Source: Variovorax sp. Sphag1AA
GTDB lineage: Bacteria > Pseudomonadota > Gammaproteobacteria > Burkholderiales > Burkholderiaceae_C
DNA length: 64,000 bases
Direction of reading: 5' to 3'
Assembly: GCF_014192575.1 (NCBI RefSeq)
Contig: NZ_JACHYC010000005.1
Coordinates: 62,001 to 126,000 of the forward strand
Part shown: piece after piece, positions 36,660 to 45,295 of the stretch
Layout: each line of letters starts with the position of its first letter
Numbering within the stretch: the stretch's first letter is position 1
Position numbers and translations under genes: made by a program
Notes under the pieces: model-generated
Told to the model about the DNA's origin: nothing
The model's database searches: none
The model's input: the letters and a program-made list of their open reading frames with translations, nothing else

Positions 36660-38915
36660 ATGAGCGCGGTTGTCAAGCCTCAGTCCGAAACCCGTCGAAA
36701 CCCGCAGCCCAGCCCTGCGGCATTGAACGCGGCCGCCGCCAGCTTCGCGGCCTTGACCGATCGACTGGACTATCTGGGCCCGGAAGATATCGATCTGGTT
36801 CGGCGCGCCTATCGTTTCGCGGATGAAGCGCATTTGGGCCAATTGCGAAACAGCGGTGAGCCATACATCACTCATCCGATCGCGGTGGCTGCGCAGTGCG
36901 CGGAGTGGAAGCTCGACGCACAGGCCTTGATGGCCGCATTGCTGCACGATGCAATCGAAGACTGTGGCGTGACCAAGGCCGAGTTGATCGAGCGCTTCGG
37001 CGCCCCGGTTGCAGAACTGGTCGATGGCCTCACCAAGTTGGACAAGCTTCGCTTCAACACGCGCGAGGAGAACCAGGCCGAGTCGTTCCGAAAGATGCTG
37101 CTTGCGATGGCGCGCGACGTGCGCGTGATCCTCGTCAAGCTCGCGGACCGGACACACAACATGCGCACGCTCGACGATGCGCCGCGCGAAAAGTGGGCAC
37201 GCATCTCGCGCGAGACCCTCGAGATCTATGCCCCCATCGCGCACCGGCTGGGACTCAACCAGACCTACCGCGAGCTGCAAGACCTTTCCTTCCGGCACCT
37301 TCGACCTTGGCGCTACGCGGTGCTCGCAAAGGCTGTCGCAAAGGCTCGCGGACGGCGACGCGACCTCATCCAGAAAGTCCAGCAGGAAGTCGAGAACGCC
37401 TTCGCGGCCGCGGAGATGAGCGTTCGCATCGCGGGCCGCGAGAAGACGCTCTATTCCATCTACCGCAAGATGGTCGAGAAACACCTGAGCTTTGCCCAGG
37501 TCACTGACATCTACGGTTTCCGCCTGATCGTCCCCACGGTGATCTCCTGCTATACCGGGCTCGGCATCCTGCACCAGATGTACAAGCCACTGCCTGGCAA
37601 GTTCAAGGATCACATCGCGATCGCAAAGCTGAACGGCTACCAGTCGCTGCACACCACGCTCGTTGGCCCGGCCGGCGTCAACATCGAGTTTCAGCTACGT
37701 ACTGAAGCCATGCACGTGGTGGCCGAATCGGGGGTGGCCGCACATTGGCTGTACAAGGCGGCCGATCCGGCGACGGTGGCGACCAGCGACCGCCTCGGCG
37801 CCAAATGGCTCCAGTCGCTGCTCGACATCCAGGATGAGACACGCGACGCGGCCGAGTTCTGGGACCACGTCAAGGTCGACCTCTTTCCCGACGCTGTCTA
37901 TGTGTTCACGCCGAAGAGCCAGATCATGGCGCTGCCGCGTGGGGCCACCGTGGTCGACTTCGCCTACGCCATTCACAGCAACATCGGCGACCACACATCC
38001 GCTGCACGCATCAATGGCGATCAGGTTCCGTTGCGGACCGAACTCAAGAATGGCGATGTGGTCGAGATCATCACGGCGCCTGTTTCCACGCCGAACCCTG
38101 CATGGCTCGGGTTCGTTCGCACTGGGCGGGCGCGTTCGAAGATCCGCCACTACCTGAAGACACTGGCCCACGCCGAGTCCGAAGGGCTTGGCGAGAAGCT
38201 CCTCGCGCAGGCGCTGCGTGCCGAAGGGCTGGGCAAGCTCCCGGAGGACGACGCTGACAACCAGCAAATCTGGGAAAAACTGCTGCGCTTCACCGGCAAC
38301 CGGACGCGATCCGAACTGCTGACAGACATCGGGCTGGGTAAACGCATTGCCAGCATCGTTGCGAAACGGCTGATGGCCCTGCTCGCCGAAAGAGGTGCGA
38401 AGCCCGACGCGCTCATGTTGAGCCGTGAGCGCTTTGCAGCCAGCGACGCGGTGTCACAGGGCGCAGTGACGCTGGACGGCAGCGAAAACTCTTCCGTGCG
38501 CTTCGCGCTGTGCTGTCGACCGATCCCAGGCGACCCCATCGTGGGCTATCTGGGCCACGGCGAGGGACTTGTGGTGCATACCGAGGAATGCGGTGTCGGC
38601 CAGCGGCTTCGCTACAAGGACAGTGAGCGATTCTTCGCGGTCGAATGGGCTGACGATCCGGTTCGGACCTTCGAGGCAGGTGTCGTGATCACCGTGAGAA
38701 ATGACAAGGGCGTGCTCGCACGTGTCGCGGCCGCTCTCGCCGAGGCTGAGGCCGATATCACGCACGTCGAAATGGCCGACGAGACGCCCCAGGATTCGAC
38801 GGATCTTCGCTTCGTGATTGCGGTGCGCGATCGAACTCATCTCGAGGCCGTGTTGCGCGCCGTTCGTCGCACCTCATCAGTGCTCGCTGCGGCGCGGATG
38901 ATTCCGGTCCCCTGA
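36660..38915 (+). CDS. spoT: Bifunctional (p)ppGpp synthetase/hydrolase SpoT/Rel
   Basis: The 751-residue protein contains an intact HD hydrolase domain (HPIAVA at 72-77 and HDAIED from residue 96), a synthetase domain (YSIYRKM, DIYGFRLIVP, GYQSLHTTL), a TGS domain (VYVFTPKSQIMALPRGATVVDFAYAIH), a helical/Zn-finger-like region (CCRPIPGD) and a C-terminal ACT domain. The intact HD indicates hydrolysis as well as synthesis of the alarmone. The ATG at 36660 lies 43 bases after the rpoZ terminator. Confidence 0.96.
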   Translation: MSAVVKPQSETRRNPQPSPAALNAAAASFAALTDRLDYLGPEDIDLVRRAYRFADEAHLGQLRNSGEPYITHPIAVAAQCAEWKLDAQALMAALLHDAIEDCGVTKAELIERFGAPVAELVDGLTKLDKLRFNTREENQAESFRKMLLAMARDVRVILVKLADRTHNMRTLDDAPREKWARISRETLEIYAPIAHRLGLNQTYRELQDLSFRHLRPWRYAVLAKAVAKARGRRRDLIQKVQQEVENAFAAAEMSVRIAGREKTLYSIYRKMVEKHLSFAQVTDIYGFRLIVPTVISCYTGLGILHQMYKPLPGKFKDHIAIAKLNGYQSLHTTLVGPAGVNIEFQLRTEAMHVVAESGVAAHWLYKAADPATVATSDRLGAKWLQSLLDIQDETRDAAEFWDHVKVDLFPDAVYVFTPKSQIMALPRGATVVDFAYAIHSNIGDHTSAARINGDQVPLRTELKNGDVVEIITAPVSTPNPAWLGFVRTGRARSKIRHYLKTLAHAESEGLGEKLLAQALRAEGLGKLPEDDADNQQIWEKLLRFTGNRTRSELLTDIGLGKRIASIVAKRLMALLAERGAKPDALMLSRERFAASDAVSQGAVTLDGSENSSVRFALCCRPIPGDPIVGYLGHGEGLVVHTEECGVGQRLRYKDSERFFAVEWADDPVRTFEAGVVITVRNDKGVLARVAAALAEAEADITHVEMADETPQDSTDLRFVIAVRDRTHLEAVLRAVRRTSSVLAAARMIPVP

Positions 38916-38928
38916 GATTCCCCAGCAC

Positions 38929-39501
38929 TCAGCGGGGCTTCGACGTAGACGCCGGATAGTTGACTGCCAGCACTTCGATATCACGCACGCCGCCTGGCGT
39001 CGCGAGCTTGACGACATCGCCCTCGCGGGCCTTGAGCAGCGCCCGCGCGATCGGGGAGATCCAGCTCACCTGCGCGTGCGCGCTGTTGGCTTCATCGATC
39101 CCGAGAATCGTGACCTCGCGCTCCTCACCGTTATCGTCGGCGTAGCGGACTGTAGAGCCGAAAAATACCTGGTCGCTGCCATAGTGCACGGACGGATCAG
39201 TCACCTCCGCGATCTCGAGACGCTTGGTGAGGAAGCGAATCCGCCGATCGATCTCGCGCAGCCGCTTCTTGCCGTAGAGATAGTCGCCGTTCTCGGAGCG
39301 ATCCCCATTCTTCGCGGCCCAATGCACAGCTTCGACAACCTTGGGTCGCTCGACGTCCATCAAGTCCAGAAGTTCTGACCGCAGCCGGGCGTAACCGGTG
39401 GGCGTGATGTAGTTCTTGCCGCCGGCGGGCAGCGGCGGCAATCCTCCGCCGTCGCCATCATCGTCGTCGGCGTCGTTTTCCTTCGTGAAAGCCTTGCTCA
39501 T
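38929..39501 (-). CDS. greB: Transcription elongation factor GreB
   Basis: The 190-residue protein has the GreA/GreB coiled coil (YARLRSELLDLMDVERPKV, with ENGDYLYGKKRLREIDRRIRFL at the tip) and a C-terminal FKBP-like domain (SPIARALLKAREGDVVKLATPGG). The tip and the length after the extension fit GreB. It reactivates backtracked RNA polymerase. The N-terminus has an unusual acidic/glycine extension (several Asp in a row, then Gly/Pro). It converges on spoT with 13 bases between stops. Confidence 0.92.
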   Translation of the reverse strand: MSKAFTKENDADDDDGDGGGLPPLPAGGKNYITPTGYARLRSELLDLMDVERPKVVEAVHWAAKNGDRSENGDYLYGKKRLREIDRRIRFLTKRLEIAEVTDPSVHYGSDQVFFGSTVRYADDNGEEREVTILGIDEANSAHAQVSWISPIARALLKAREGDVVKLATPGGVRDIEVLAVNYPASTSKPR

Positions 39502-39606
39502 GTGTACAACTGCCGACCCGCAAGGTCGGGCGCTGGTTGTATCACACGGCAAGACGGCAATCGAGGAAGCGTCCCTTGAACAGAGTCAATCCCGACGGGC
39601 CGCGAA

Positions 39607-39822
39607 TCAACCCGATTGCTGGTCAGGCGCAGTCAAATCTGGATCAGGAATCGACTGCTGGCTTTGAGATACGCCGGCCGCGACGAGCGCACGACGACCC
39701 GACTCGCCTCGCGCGATGCCTTTGACTAGATGACGCGGCAGGTGGTGGGTTCGCTGTAGCTTGGCCAATGCCTCGCTGCGGGCTGGCTCCGAGGCCGGCA
39801 AAAACATCTGCAATGAACTCAT
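39607..39822 (-). CDS. Weak candidate small protein (71 residues)
   Basis: The frame from the ATG at 39822 has a GGGGA site about eight bases upstream and gives a soluble, Arg/Ser/Gln-rich protein ending in DPDLTAPDQQSG. Codon use is plausible but not decisive, and I do not recognise a family. A competing reading frame overlaps its 5' part on the other strand. Confidence 0.3.
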   Translation of the reverse strand: MSSLQMFLPASEPARSEALAKLQRTHHLPRHLVKGIARGESGRRALVAAGVSQSQQSIPDPDLTAPDQQSG

Positions 39823-40079
39823 CGTGGTCGTCCCCATGCATGAGCGCCAGAAAGATGGATGCTTCCGACTCGGCGGTCGGAGAGTTGGAACGGTTGCGTT
39901 CCTGGCGGCTCTGGCTCACCGCCGTCGGATTATTGCTTGGCAACGAGCGGGGCCGCACGCTCGACCCTGACAGCGATAGTGTCAACTGCAGCGCCTTGTT
40001 GCAGCATGTGACGTAGTTCCTTTCCCTGTCTCACAAAGTGGTTCACAATGAAGCCTCTCCTCTGGACTCCAAGGTCCTT

Positions 40080-40101
40080 AGCCCGCTCCGGCGGGCTTTT
40101 T
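40080..40101 (+). terminator. Terminator hairpin without an assigned gene
   Basis: AGCCCGC and GCGGGCT form a seven-base stem with a TCCG loop (40080-40097), followed by TTTT on the plus strand. A plus-strand transcript must end here, but no confident gene lies upstream. Confidence 0.7.
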
Positions 40102-40230
40102 CGTTTCTGGGCCTGGCGCGCACAATGAGTCGATCGGCGACTCGAGCACAGACGGTAGGCCGATCGGCGTCTGGGTTGAGCCCTCATCGCGACCACTGAC
40201 TGCGCGGGCACCTTCCATTAGCATCCGCCC

Positions 40231-40398
40231 ATGCCTGAGCTCACGCTGGAATTGACCGCCGCGATAGCAGTCGCCTTTGCCGCTGTGATGACTGTTGGAT
40301 TTGCTGCGCGACAACGGCGCTGGGGACCCGGCCTCATGATGGTCGGCATCCTGGGATTCCTCGGCATCATCAGTTTTGGAATCGTGACGCGACTCTGA
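40231..40398 (+). CDS. Small membrane protein (55 residues)
   Basis: An ATG at 40231 opens a 55-codon frame that encodes two hydrophobic helices (about residues 8-25 and 33-53) separated by an Arg-rich turn (RQRRW), ending in VTRL. That arrangement suggests an inner-membrane hairpin with the basic turn inside. It is convergent with the terminator of tRNA-Arg. The sequence pattern, not family recognition, supports it. Confidence 0.5.
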   Translation: MPELTLELTAAIAVAFAAVMTVGFAARQRRWGPGLMMVGILGFLGIISFGIVTRL

Positions 40399-40454
40399 AC
40401 CCAAGAGCGCGGCACTAGTGGAGGCTGCGCTCGAGATGCGACGTGGACGCACCA

Positions 40455-40491
40455 AAAGGAAAAGGGTTGGTCCGCAATGGACCAACCCTTT
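40455..40491 (-). terminator. Terminator of tRNA-Arg
   Basis: A perfect 13-base stem (AAAGGGTTGGTCC and its complement, 40461-40491) with a five-base loop starts seven bases after the tRNA end. On the minus strand it is followed by TCCTTTT. Confidence 0.85.
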
Positions 40492-40497
40492 ATGAAG

Positions 40498-40574
40498 TGG
40501 TGCGGCTGGCAGGATTCGAACCCACGACCCCTTGGTTCGTAGCCAAGTACTCTATCCAACTGAGCTACAGCCGC
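40498..40574 (-). tRNA. tRNA-Arg (anticodon ACG)
   Basis: The acceptor GCGGCTG pairs with CAGCCGC and the encoded CCA follows. The anticodon stem TTGG/CCAA region encloses CTACGAA with ACG. The D-arm AGCTCAGTTGGATAGAG and T-loop TTCGAAT are standard. Confidence 0.96.
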
Positions 40575-40674
40575 ACAGCTTGCAAGTATAGCATCCAAAT
40601 TGGAGCCATTCGCCGAAGCCTTGAACTTTGTTGAATCTTTAATGCAAACAATGGCACTTGCATTCTGGATCCAG

Positions 40675-40751
<77 letters not shown>

Positions 40752-40789
40752 ACGCGCCCCGGATTCTAGTGGCCCAGCGCCACGCGCCC

Positions 40790-41794
40790 TTACTTGCGAT
40801 GACTCAACGCGTTGGTGACGAGCTTCGACGTGATGTCCACGATCTGAATCATGCGGTCGTACGGCATGCGCGTCGGCCCGATGACACCTAGTGTTCCGAC
40901 TACTTGTCCATCGACTTCATAGTTCGCGCTCACGATGGAGAGGTCGTCAAAGGGCACGATCTGGCTTTCGCCACCGATAAAGATGCGAACCCCTTCGGCC
41001 TGGCTAGAGACATCGAGCAGGCGCATCAACTGTGCCTTCTGCTCAAAGAGGTCGAATGCCCTGCGCAAGTGACCCATATCGCTGGAAAAGTCGCTCACGG
41101 AAAGAAGATTGCGCTCACCCGCAATCACCACTTCTTCCTGCGCTTCGGTGAGCACCTCTGAACTTACCTTGACGGCAGCCTGCATCAGCGCCGCAATTTC
41201 GCCGCGCAGCTGCTCCATCTCGGACTGAAGGCGATCGCGCACCTGCTCGATGGAGAGACCCGCATAGTTTGCGTTGATATAGTTGGACGCCTCGACCAGC
41301 TGCGATTGCGAGTAGTCCGATTCCGGAAAGATCACCCTGTTCTGAACGTCCCCGTCAGGCGAAACGATGATGACGAGCAATCGGCGTTCCGAAAGACGCA
41401 GGAACTCGATCTGCCGGAAGACGGAAGCGCGCCGAGGCGCCATGACCACCCCGACGAATTGCGACAGGCTGGACAGCAGGTTCGCTGCGTTGGCGATCAC
41501 CTTTTGAGGCTGATCTGGCGCAAGGCTGGGCGCGGCGAACTGCTCGCGCTGAGCAGTCAACATGGTGTCAACGAAGAGGCGATAACCTCTTGCTGTCGGG
41601 ACGCGACCCGCGGACGTGTGGGGACTGGCGATCAGGCCCAGGACTTCGAGGTCGGACATCACGTTCCGGATCGTCGCCGGCGAAAGATCCAGTCCGGAGG
41701 CCCGGGACAGCGTGCGCGATCCGACGGGCTGGCCCTCGGCGATATAGCGCTCGACGAGTGTCTTTAACAGCAACTTGGCGCGGTCGTCCAGCAT
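40790..41794 (-). CDS. hrcA: Heat-inducible transcription repressor HrcA
   Basis: The 334-residue repressor has an N-terminal winged helix (LDDRAKLLLKTLVERYIAEGQPVGSRTLSR...LSPATIRNVMSDLE) and the C-terminal HrcA domain ending in GVIGPTRMPYDRMIQIVDITSKLV. It binds CIRCE elements upstream of chaperone operons and is usually next to nadK, grpE or dnaK. It is divergent from nadK with 28 bases between. No CIRCE element is present in this gap, so autoregulation there is unlikely. Confidence 0.96.
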   Translation of the reverse strand: MLDDRAKLLLKTLVERYIAEGQPVGSRTLSRASGLDLSPATIRNVMSDLEVLGLIASPHTSAGRVPTARGYRLFVDTMLTAQREQFAAPSLAPDQPQKVIANAANLLSSLSQFVGVVMAPRRASVFRQIEFLRLSERRLLVIIVSPDGDVQNRVIFPESDYSQSQLVEASNYINANYAGLSIEQVRDRLQSEMEQLRGEIAALMQAAVKVSSEVLTEAQEEVVIAGERNLLSVSDFSSDMGHLRRAFDLFEQKAQLMRLLDVSSQAEGVRIFIGGESQIVPFDDLSIVSANYEVDGQVVGTLGVIGPTRMPYDRMIQIVDITSKLVTNALSHRK

Positions 41795-41822
41795 CGGGCA
41801 ATTTTAATGTTGTAATTTGTTT

Positions 41823-42719
41823 ATGAGCTCTCGCTTTCGTCACGTCGCACTCATTGGCAAATACCAGGCTTCGGGTGGGCGTGCGCAGAGCGGTGCGCTC
41901 GATGTGGTCATGGAAGACATTGCCGCGTTTCTCGAAGCACAGGGTTGTACGGTATTCGTCGAGGAATCGCAGGCCGATGGTGTTCCAGTCGGCCGATACA
42001 AGGCACTCACGGTTGAAGAGATCGGCGAGGAATGCGATCTTGGCCTGGTCGTCGGCGGCGACGGCACGATGCTCGGCATCGGACGGCAATTGGCACCCTA
42101 CGGCGTTCCGCTGATCGGCATCAACCGCGGCCGGCTCGGCTTCATCACCGACATTGCGCTGGACGACTACCAGGCAACGCTGGTTCCGATGCTCGCAGGC
42201 GAATACGAGGAAGACCACCGAAACCTCATGCACGCGCAGGTGATACGCAACGGCGTATCGGTCTTCGATGCGCTGGCAATGAACGACGTGGTGGTCAATC
42301 GCGGAGCCACCTCCGGCATGGTGGAACTGCGAGTCACCGTGGGCCGTCATTTCGTGGCCAATCAGCGCGCCGACGGGATGATCATCGCTTCATCGACGGG
42401 GTCCACTGCCTACTCGCTTTCTGCAGGGGGGCCGCTGCTGCATCCTGCCGTTCCAGGTTGGGTGCTGGTGCCCATCGCGCCGCACACGCTCTCCAATCGT
42501 CCTCTCGTTCTGCCGGACGCCGAGGAAGTCTCGATCGAACTTGTCGGCGGACGCGACGCAAGCGCCAATTTCGACATGCAATCCCTCGCATCACTGGCAA
42601 TCGGCGACCGCGTCGTGGTGCGCCGGTCGGACTACCGCGTGCGCTTCCTCCATCCGCGCGGCTGGAGTTACTTCGACACCCTGCGCAAGAAACTGCATTG
42701 GAACGAAGGAGGTTCCTGA
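41823..42719 (+). CDS. nadK: NAD kinase
   Basis: The 298-residue enzyme makes NADP from NAD and ATP. Signature segments GGDGTMLGIGR, GINRGRLGFITDI, MNDVVVNRG and STGSTAYSLSAGGPLLHP are all present. The ATG at 41823 is preferred over an in-frame TTG two codons earlier. It is divergent from hrcA and followed after one base by recN, a conserved order. Confidence 0.96.
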   Translation: MSSRFRHVALIGKYQASGGRAQSGALDVVMEDIAAFLEAQGCTVFVEESQADGVPVGRYKALTVEEIGEECDLGLVVGGDGTMLGIGRQLAPYGVPLIGINRGRLGFITDIALDDYQATLVPMLAGEYEEDHRNLMHAQVIRNGVSVFDALAMNDVVVNRGATSGMVELRVTVGRHFVANQRADGMIIASSTGSTAYSLSAGGPLLHPAVPGWVLVPIAPHTLSNRPLVLPDAEEVSIELVGGRDASANFDMQSLASLAIGDRVVVRRSDYRVRFLHPRGWSYFDTLRKKLHWNEGGS

Positions 42720-42720
42720 G

Positions 42721-44403
42721 ATGGCATTGCGCCGTATCGCCATGCGCGACTTCGTGATCGTGCGCGCATTGGAACTCGACCTCTCCAACGGATTCACTGT
42801 CTTGACCGGCGAAACAGGCGCCGGCAAGTCCATCCTTATCGATGCACTGCAACTCGCGCTCGGCAATCGAGCCGATGCCGGCTTCATCCGCGAAAGCGCC
42901 GAACGACTCGACGTGAGCGCCGAGTTCGATGCCGATCCGATGCTGACCGGCTGGCTCGACGAAGGGGGATTCGAGGCCGGAGACGCATTGCTCCTGCGAC
43001 GAACCGTCGATCTTCAGGGGCGCAGCCGCGGGTGGATCAACGGCAGCCCCGCCACAGCCGCGCAATTGCGAGAACTCGGCGATCGCCTGCTCGACATCCA
43101 CGGCCAGCATGCCTGGCAAAGCCTCACACGGCCGGATGCTGTGCGCGGCCTGCTCGACGCCTACGCGGGTGCAAGCACCGACGCGCTCGACGGAGCGTGG
43201 CATGAGTGGCGCCGAACCATCTCGACGCTTGAGAGCGCACGCTCTGCGCAAGACACCCTGCAGCGCGAGCGCGAGCGGCTCCAATGGCAGGTCTCCGAGG
43301 TGATGAAGCTGGCGCCGGGTGCCGACGAGTGGGAAGAACTCTCGGCCGCCCACTCGAGAATCTCGAATGCCCAGGCGCTGATCGATGCGGCGGAAGGCGC
43401 AAGCAATGCACTCGAAGACGACGACAACGGCGCGCTGGCGGCGTTGAGCCGGGCGGTCACGCTGCTGCAGAACTGCGAACACATCGAGCCGGAATTCAAG
43501 GCCCTCGGTGAAGTCCTCGCGTCGAGCGTGGCGCAGGCCGCCGACGCGGCGCATTCGCTGCACGGCTATCTGAGGCAGGCCGATACCGATCCCCAAAAGC
43601 TCGCGGAACTCGACGAACGGATGGGCCTGTGGATGTCGCTGGCACGCCGCTATCGCCGCCCGCCCGAGGAGCTCCCTTCCCTGCTCGCTGGCTGGCAGTC
43701 CGAATTGCAGGCGTTGGATGCGCAGAGCGACATCGATGCGCTGGAGCGGGCTGAGCGGGCCGCCGAGCAGGCCTACATGAAGGAAGCAAAGGCGCTCGGC
43801 AAGGCTCGCAAGCAGGCCGCGCCCAAACTGGCCCAGGCGGTGACGCAAGCCATGCAGGAACTCGGCATGAAGGGCGGGCGCTTCGAAGTCGCGCTTCAAG
43901 CGCTGCAGCAGGCATCCCGATCCGGCCTCGAGGACATCGCGTTCCTGGTCAGCGGACACACAGGCAGCACGCCGCGTTCGATCGGCAAGGTGGCATCCGG
44001 TGGCGAGCTGTCACGTATCGCGCTCGCCATTGCGGTCACCACCAGCGAGCTCGGCGCTGCGCAGACACTCATCTTCGACGAGGTCGATGCCGGTGTCGGC
44101 GGCGCCGTAGCCGAGACCGTCGGCCGGCTCATGAAGCAGCTGGGTCGCGACCGGCAGGTGCTCGCGGTCACGCACTTGCCGCAGGTAGCTGCCTGCGCAG
44201 ATCACCATCTCGTGGTCGCCAAGCGGCAGACGAGCACCAAGGGCCAGGAAGGCACTCGCACCGAAAGCAGCGTCACGGTGCTGGATGCCGAAGGCCGGAC
44301 TCACGAAATTGCCCGAATGCTCGGGGGCGAACGCGTCTCTCAGACTTCGCTGGCGCATGCGCGCGAATTGCTGGGCGCGAAGACAGCGGAGGCGTCATCG
44401 TGA
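42721..44403 (+). CDS. recN: DNA repair protein RecN
   Basis: The 560-residue SMC-like ATPase has Walker A GETGAGKSIL near the N-terminus, a long central coiled coil, the ABC signature GGELSRIALAI and Walker B TLIFDEVDAGVGG near the C-terminus. RecN holds broken DNA ends and sister duplexes together. The ATG at 42721 follows the nadK stop by one base. No LexA-like box is visible, so SOS control would have to come from further upstream. Confidence 0.96.
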   Translation: MALRRIAMRDFVIVRALELDLSNGFTVLTGETGAGKSILIDALQLALGNRADAGFIRESAERLDVSAEFDADPMLTGWLDEGGFEAGDALLLRRTVDLQGRSRGWINGSPATAAQLRELGDRLLDIHGQHAWQSLTRPDAVRGLLDAYAGASTDALDGAWHEWRRTISTLESARSAQDTLQRERERLQWQVSEVMKLAPGADEWEELSAAHSRISNAQALIDAAEGASNALEDDDNGALAALSRAVTLLQNCEHIEPEFKALGEVLASSVAQAADAAHSLHGYLRQADTDPQKLAELDERMGLWMSLARRYRRPPEELPSLLAGWQSELQALDAQSDIDALERAERAAEQAYMKEAKALGKARKQAAPKLAQAVTQAMQELGMKGGRFEVALQALQQASRSGLEDIAFLVSGHTGSTPRSIGKVASGGELSRIALAIAVTTSELGAAQTLIFDEVDAGVGGAVAETVGRLMKQLGRDRQVLAVTHLPQVAACADHHLVVAKRQTSTKGQEGTRTESSVTVLDAEGRTHEIARMLGGERVSQTSLAHARELLGAKTAEASS

Positions 44404-45275
44404 GCCTCGACCTCGTGCTGATCACCGGGATGTCCGGTTCCGGCAAATCCGTGGCGCTTCATGCGCTCGAGGACGCGGGCTACTACTGCGTCGACAACCT
44501 GCCGCCCGAGTTGCTCGCGCCTTTCGTCGCGTTGCAGCGGCAGCAGCAGACTGCGCGCGTAGCCATCGCAATGGACGTGCGAAGCGGCGTGTCGCTGCCG
44601 CTCGTGCCGCAACAGCTGGACGGCCTGCGTGGCGAAGGGGTATCGCTGCGCTCGCTGTTCCTCGATTCGACCACCGACGCGCTGCTGCGCCGATTTTCCG
44701 AGACCCGGCGGCGACATCCGCTGTCGCGCCAGGAAGGCCGCACCGACGTGCCGGACCAGCAACGCGCACTGACACAGGCCATCGAGCTGGAACGCGAACT
44801 GCTCGCAGACCTGCGCGATGGCGCCGATGTGATCGACACCAGCATCATCCGGCCCGCCCAGTTGCAGAGCTACATCAAGGCGCTGGTCTCGGCACCGCAG
44901 AGCACGCTCACGCTGGTGTTCGAATCCTTCGCGTTCAAACGCGGGGTGCCGCTGGATGCGGACTTTGTCTTCGACGTGCGCATGCTGCCGAATCCGCATT
45001 ACGTGTCCACGCTTCGGCCGATGACGGGTCGCGACCAGCCAGTGATCGATTGGCTCCGCGAGCACGACGACGTCGCGCGCATGTATGGCGACATCGAGCA
45101 GTTCCTCGAACGCTGGCTCGATGCGCTCGCAAAGGATCACCGCAGCTATGTCACCGTCGCGATCGGCTGCACCGGCGGCCAGCATCGCTCGGTCTTTCTC
45201 GTGGAACAGCTGGCTCGCGCATTCGGCACGAAGTGGGGTGCCCTCAAGCGGCACCGCGAACTTGATGGAGTCTGA
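44400..45275 (+). CDS. rapZ: RNase adapter protein RapZ
   Basis: The 291-residue protein has an N-terminal P-loop GMSGSGKS, then DNLPPELL, and the C-terminal domain with GCTGGQHRSV and LKRHRELDG. In E. coli RapZ binds small RNAs and directs RNase E to GlmZ, tuning glucosamine-6-phosphate synthesis. The GTG start overlaps the recN TGA (GTGA), so it is translated with recN. Confidence 0.95.
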   Translation: MSLDLVLITGMSGSGKSVALHALEDAGYYCVDNLPPELLAPFVALQRQQQTARVAIAMDVRSGVSLPLVPQQLDGLRGEGVSLRSLFLDSTTDALLRRFSETRRRHPLSRQEGRTDVPDQQRALTQAIELERELLADLRDGADVIDTSIIRPAQLQSYIKALVSAPQSTLTLVFESFAFKRGVPLDADFVFDVRMLPNPHYVSTLRPMTGRDQPVIDWLREHDDVARMYGDIEQFLERWLDALAKDHRSYVTVAIGCTGGQHRSVFLVEQLARAFGTKWGALKRHRELDGV

Positions 45276-45295
45276 TCCGGTCTCTCAGAGGCGAG

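Larger units (their letters stand above)
39502..40230. other. Gene-poor stretch between greB and the small membrane protein
   Basis: This 729-base region has no open frame I can call with confidence. It holds one weak minus-strand candidate (39607-39822), a competing plus-strand frame of 82 codons (39768-40016) without a good ribosome-binding site, and a clear plus-strand terminator near 40080 not linked to a known gene. Confidence 0.6.

Noticed and set aside
40618..40674. Terminator for tRNA-Ile2
   Set aside because: No stable stem with a T-run is present between the two tRNAs; they may be one transcript ending at the tRNA-Arg terminator.
41795..41822. Possible CIRCE element at hrcA
   Set aside because: The gap is only 28 bases and lacks the TTAGCACTC-type arms.
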